Shown here: piece by piece, positions 4,860 through 6,642 of the stretch
Position numbering within the stretch: position 1 is the first letter of the stretch
How the letters are laid out: each line of letters starts with the position of its first letter
NCBI GenBank assembly: GCA_900555495.1
Contig: USLD01000075.1
Span: 1 to 6,642 of the forward strand
DNA from: an uncultured Slackia sp.
Lineage (GTDB): Bacteria; Actinomycetota; Coriobacteriia; Coriobacteriales; Eggerthellaceae
DNA: 6,642 nt
Reading direction: 5' to 3'
Notes under the pieces: generated by a model
Told to the model about the DNA's origin: nothing
Databases searched by the model: none
The model's input: only the letters and a program-made list of their open reading frames with translations
Program-made: the position numbers and the translations under genes

Positions 4860-6410
4860 ATGGCTTCTCGTAGACCGAGTTCTTACGATTCGTTTCCTAC
4901 GGGCGATCCCTCGCAGCAGCCCCCTTCGTCATACCGCAACGGCGCGCCGCGTGCTCGCAGCAGCCGCGATGTGTCGTCGTATTCCCGCAGCTCGTATGCG
5001 CGCGGCAACGACGTTCCGCGCCAGGCCGCGGCGTCTTCGTCGTATTCGCGCCAATCGACGCAGGGCGAATATGCCCGTGCGCGCGCGAAGAAGAAGCGCA
5101 GGAACAAAGTTTTGGGCGTGGCGCTGGCGGCGCTCGCCGCATTGGTGATCGGCGCCGGCGCCGCGGCGCTCGCGTATGTCGGCGTGCTCAACGGCAAGCT
5201 GACGGGCGATGTCGGCGCCGACCTCAAGGGCGTTCTGGCCGACGCGAAGGCTCCGACCGAGCCTTTCTACATTCTGCTGATGGGTGTCGATAAATCGCAG
5301 GAGCGTGCCGAAAGCGCCGAATACGAAGGCGATAATTTCCGCAGCGACTCGATGATCCTCGCCCGCGTCGACCCTAAAGACAAGAAGCTCACGCTCATCT
5401 CGATCGTGCGCGATACCTATGTGGATATCGAGGGATACGGCAAAAACAAGATCAATGCGGCGCATGCGCTCGGCGGCCCTGCTCTCACGGTGAAGACCGT
5501 TTCGAAGTTCGCGGGCGTTCCCATCTCGCATTATGCCGAAATCGACTTCGACGGCTTCAAGGCCGCGGTCGACGCATTGGGCGGTATCGACGTGAACGTT
5601 CCTGTCGAAATAGACGACGACATGGCCGGCGGCTACGTGCCCGCCGGCGAACAGACGCTCAACGGCGATCAGGCGCTCATCCTGTGCCGTGCGCGCCATG
5701 CTTACGACGAGATCGGCGCCGGCGACTTCTATCGTGCTGCGAATCAGCGTATGGTCATGGGGGCGGTGGCTAAGAAGCTGCTTGCGTCCGATGTCGGCAC
5801 GATCGCTTCCACGGTCACTTCGCTGTGCGATTACATCGACACCGACATGAACGTGACCGATATCATCGCCGTCGCCTCTGCCATGCGCGGCATGGATACT
5901 TCTACCAACATCTACTCCAGCATGAATCCGACCATCTCGACGTATGAAAACGGCGTTTGGTACGAGTACAGCAACAACGAAGCCTGGAAGGCCATGATGA
6001 AGCGTGTCGATGCGGGCGAGACGCCGACGGTCGATGCGGCCGATTCCGCAAACGACGGCGGCGTCATCGACGGCTCGATCAGCGGGGAATACGTCGCACA
6101 AAGCGTTTTGAGCGGCGGAGGCTCGGAGTCGTTGGCCGACGTGGAAATCGAAGTGCGCAATGGCAGCGGTATCGGCGGCGTGGCGGCCGACGCATCGAGC
6201 GTGCTTACCAATAGCGGCTACAACGTGACGACCGTCGGTGATGCCGAATCGTATAACTACGCCACCACGCTCGTCGTGTACGACTCCGACGGTAACGAGG
6301 ATACCGCCCAGGCCATCGCGAAGGCGATCGGCGGAGCGAAGGTCGTTCGCAACGACGGAACGTACAGCGTCGACGGCACCTATCTTGTTGTCGTAGGCTC
6401 GGATTACTAG
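4860..6410 (+). CDS. LCP (LytR-CpsA-Psr) family wall-polymer transferase with C-terminal LytR_C domain, LCP2
   Basis: This is a second LCP transferase expected to join lipid-linked wall polymer to peptidoglycan. Its 516 residues comprise a cytoplasmic tail (1-80) with recurring SSY/SYSR motifs ending in KKKRRNK, one membrane helix (about 84-107), and an LCP domain (about 135-310). LCP motifs are LLMGVD (139-144), FRSDSMIL (160-167), SIVRDT (181-186), KINAAHALGG (197-206), EIDFDGF (227-233), RARH (277-280) and YRAANQR (291-297). A shared region follows (about 325-410), including GVWYEY. The LytR_C domain (about 425-514) has the characteristic VEIEVRNGSGIGG opening (428-440) and VVYDSDG. It is a tandem paralogue of LCP1, with the block EIDFDGFKAAVDALGGI identical in both. 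In SIVRDT a Val stands where most LCP proteins have Pro. It is bounded by terminator hairpins on both sides. Confidence 0.95.
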   Translation: MASRRPSSYDSFPTGDPSQQPPSSYRNGAPRARSSRDVSSYSRSSYARGNDVPRQAAASSSYSRQSTQGEYARARAKKKRRNKVLGVALAALAALVIGAGAAALAYVGVLNGKLTGDVGADLKGVLADAKAPTEPFYILLMGVDKSQERAESAEYEGDNFRSDSMILARVDPKDKKLTLISIVRDTYVDIEGYGKNKINAAHALGGPALTVKTVSKFAGVPISHYAEIDFDGFKAAVDALGGIDVNVPVEIDDDMAGGYVPAGEQTLNGDQALILCRARHAYDEIGAGDFYRAANQRMVMGAVAKKLLASDVGTIASTVTSLCDYIDTDMNVTDIIAVASAMRGMDTSTNIYSSMNPTISTYENGVWYEYSNNEAWKAMMKRVDAGETPTVDAADSANDGGVIDGSISGEYVAQSVLSGGGSESLADVEIEVRNGSGIGGVAADASSVLTNSGYNVTTVGDAESYNYATTLVVYDSDGNEDTAQAIAKAIGGAKVVRNDGTYSVDGTYLVVVGSDY

Positions 6411-6442
6411 GCCGCGCCCGGCGCATTCGAAAGCGACGCCAT

Positions 6443-6485
6443 ACGGCGGCCGCGCCCGCGAAGAGGTGCGGCCGCCGTTCTACGT
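6443..6485 (+). terminator. Probable terminator after LCP2
   Basis: ACGGCGGCCGC (6443-6453) and GCGGCCGCCGT (6468-6478) form a perfect 11-bp stem with a 14-nt loop, about 30 bp after the LCP2 stop codon. The following TCTACGTT is a poor U-tract. Position and stability favour a terminator; the tail keeps confidence moderate. Confidence 0.6.
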
Positions 6486-6564
6486 TAGAGGGCGTATTCT
6501 TCGTAACCGTCGTGCCGGATTGCTGTTGCGCAAGCGTTACCAGGTGCGATGCGATGGCGGCGGG

Positions 6565-6570
6565 TATAAT
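6565..6570 (+). promoter_or_regulatory. Promoter -10 element of the gene at 6606
   Basis: A perfect TATAAT sits 35 bp upstream of the ATG at 6606, giving a predicted start near 6577 and a leader of about 29 nt. No good -35 is found at 16-18 bp, so the promoter may depend on an activator or another sigma factor. Confidence 0.45.
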
Positions 6571-6605
6571 GGGCGAAACGTCAACCTCTTCGAATCGAGG
6601 ACGAA

Positions 6606-6642
6606 ATGAGCGATACGATCAATCCTTCGGGCGCGCCGCAGA
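6606..6642 (+). CDS. Start of an unidentified gene (runs off right edge)
   Basis: The ATG at 6606 is preceded by GAGGA (6597-6601) with a 4-nt spacer and by TATAAT at 6565. The 12 complete codons read MSDTINPSGAPQ and stay open to the window end. The N-terminus looks hydrophilic and gives no family clue. The promoter and ribosome binding site are the only support that it is a gene. Confidence 0.55.
   Translation, partial: MSDTINPSGAPQ

Noticed and set aside
4929..6101. 390-codon minus-strand open frame antisense to LCP2
   Set aside because: It is the same mirror effect as for LCP1; both LCP genes give similar antisense proteins because the sense genes are paralogous.

Overview
The window is GC-rich, densely coding bacterial DNA carrying four substantial protein genes and the first codons of a fifth. 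High GC, Shine-Dalgarno starts, good sigma-70-type promoters, two LytR-CpsA-Psr (LCP) wall-assembly proteins with Ser/Arg-rich cytoplasmic tails, and a dihydroxy-acid dehydratase of the oxygen-labile 'PGH' type together suggest a Gram-positive anaerobic actinobacterium. Coriobacteriia/Eggerthellaceae is my best guess. This is inference from general character; no rRNA or marker gene is present to prove it.

Left part (1-1518, minus strand): the N-terminal two thirds of ilvD runs off the left edge. It is preceded by a leader of about 260 nt and a strong TTGAAC-16-TATAAT promoter. The leader holds a perfect 18-bp inverted repeat. Upstream of the promoter is a small palindrome, and then the intrinsic terminator of the next gene.

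Middle (1519-3342): a minus-strand membrane-anchored polysaccharide deacetylase (NodB/CE4) is divergently arranged with the plus-strand LCP genes. The shared intergenic region (3079-3342) contains a likely LCP1 promoter with two AAGCGCAGGG repeats spaced exactly 21 bp apart. LCP1 may be translated leaderless.

Right part (3343-6642, plus strand): two tandem paralogous LCP transferases, each followed by a hairpin terminator. The second has a C-terminal LytR_C domain that the first lacks. A promoter-like TATAAT, a Shine-Dalgarno sequence and the first 12 codons of another gene close the window.

Functionally, the deacetylase and the two LCP proteins form an envelope-assembly neighbourhood. LCP proteins transfer undecaprenyl-pyrophosphate-linked polymers to peptidoglycan, and CE4 enzymes remove N-acetyl groups from peptidoglycan or wall polysaccharide. 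ilvD (branched-chain amino acid synthesis) is an unrelated neighbour with its own promoter. I see no CRISPR array, transposon, phage gene, tRNA or rRNA, and no clear sign of an undescribed system. The points worth a second look are regulatory structures and the divergence of the LCP pair.
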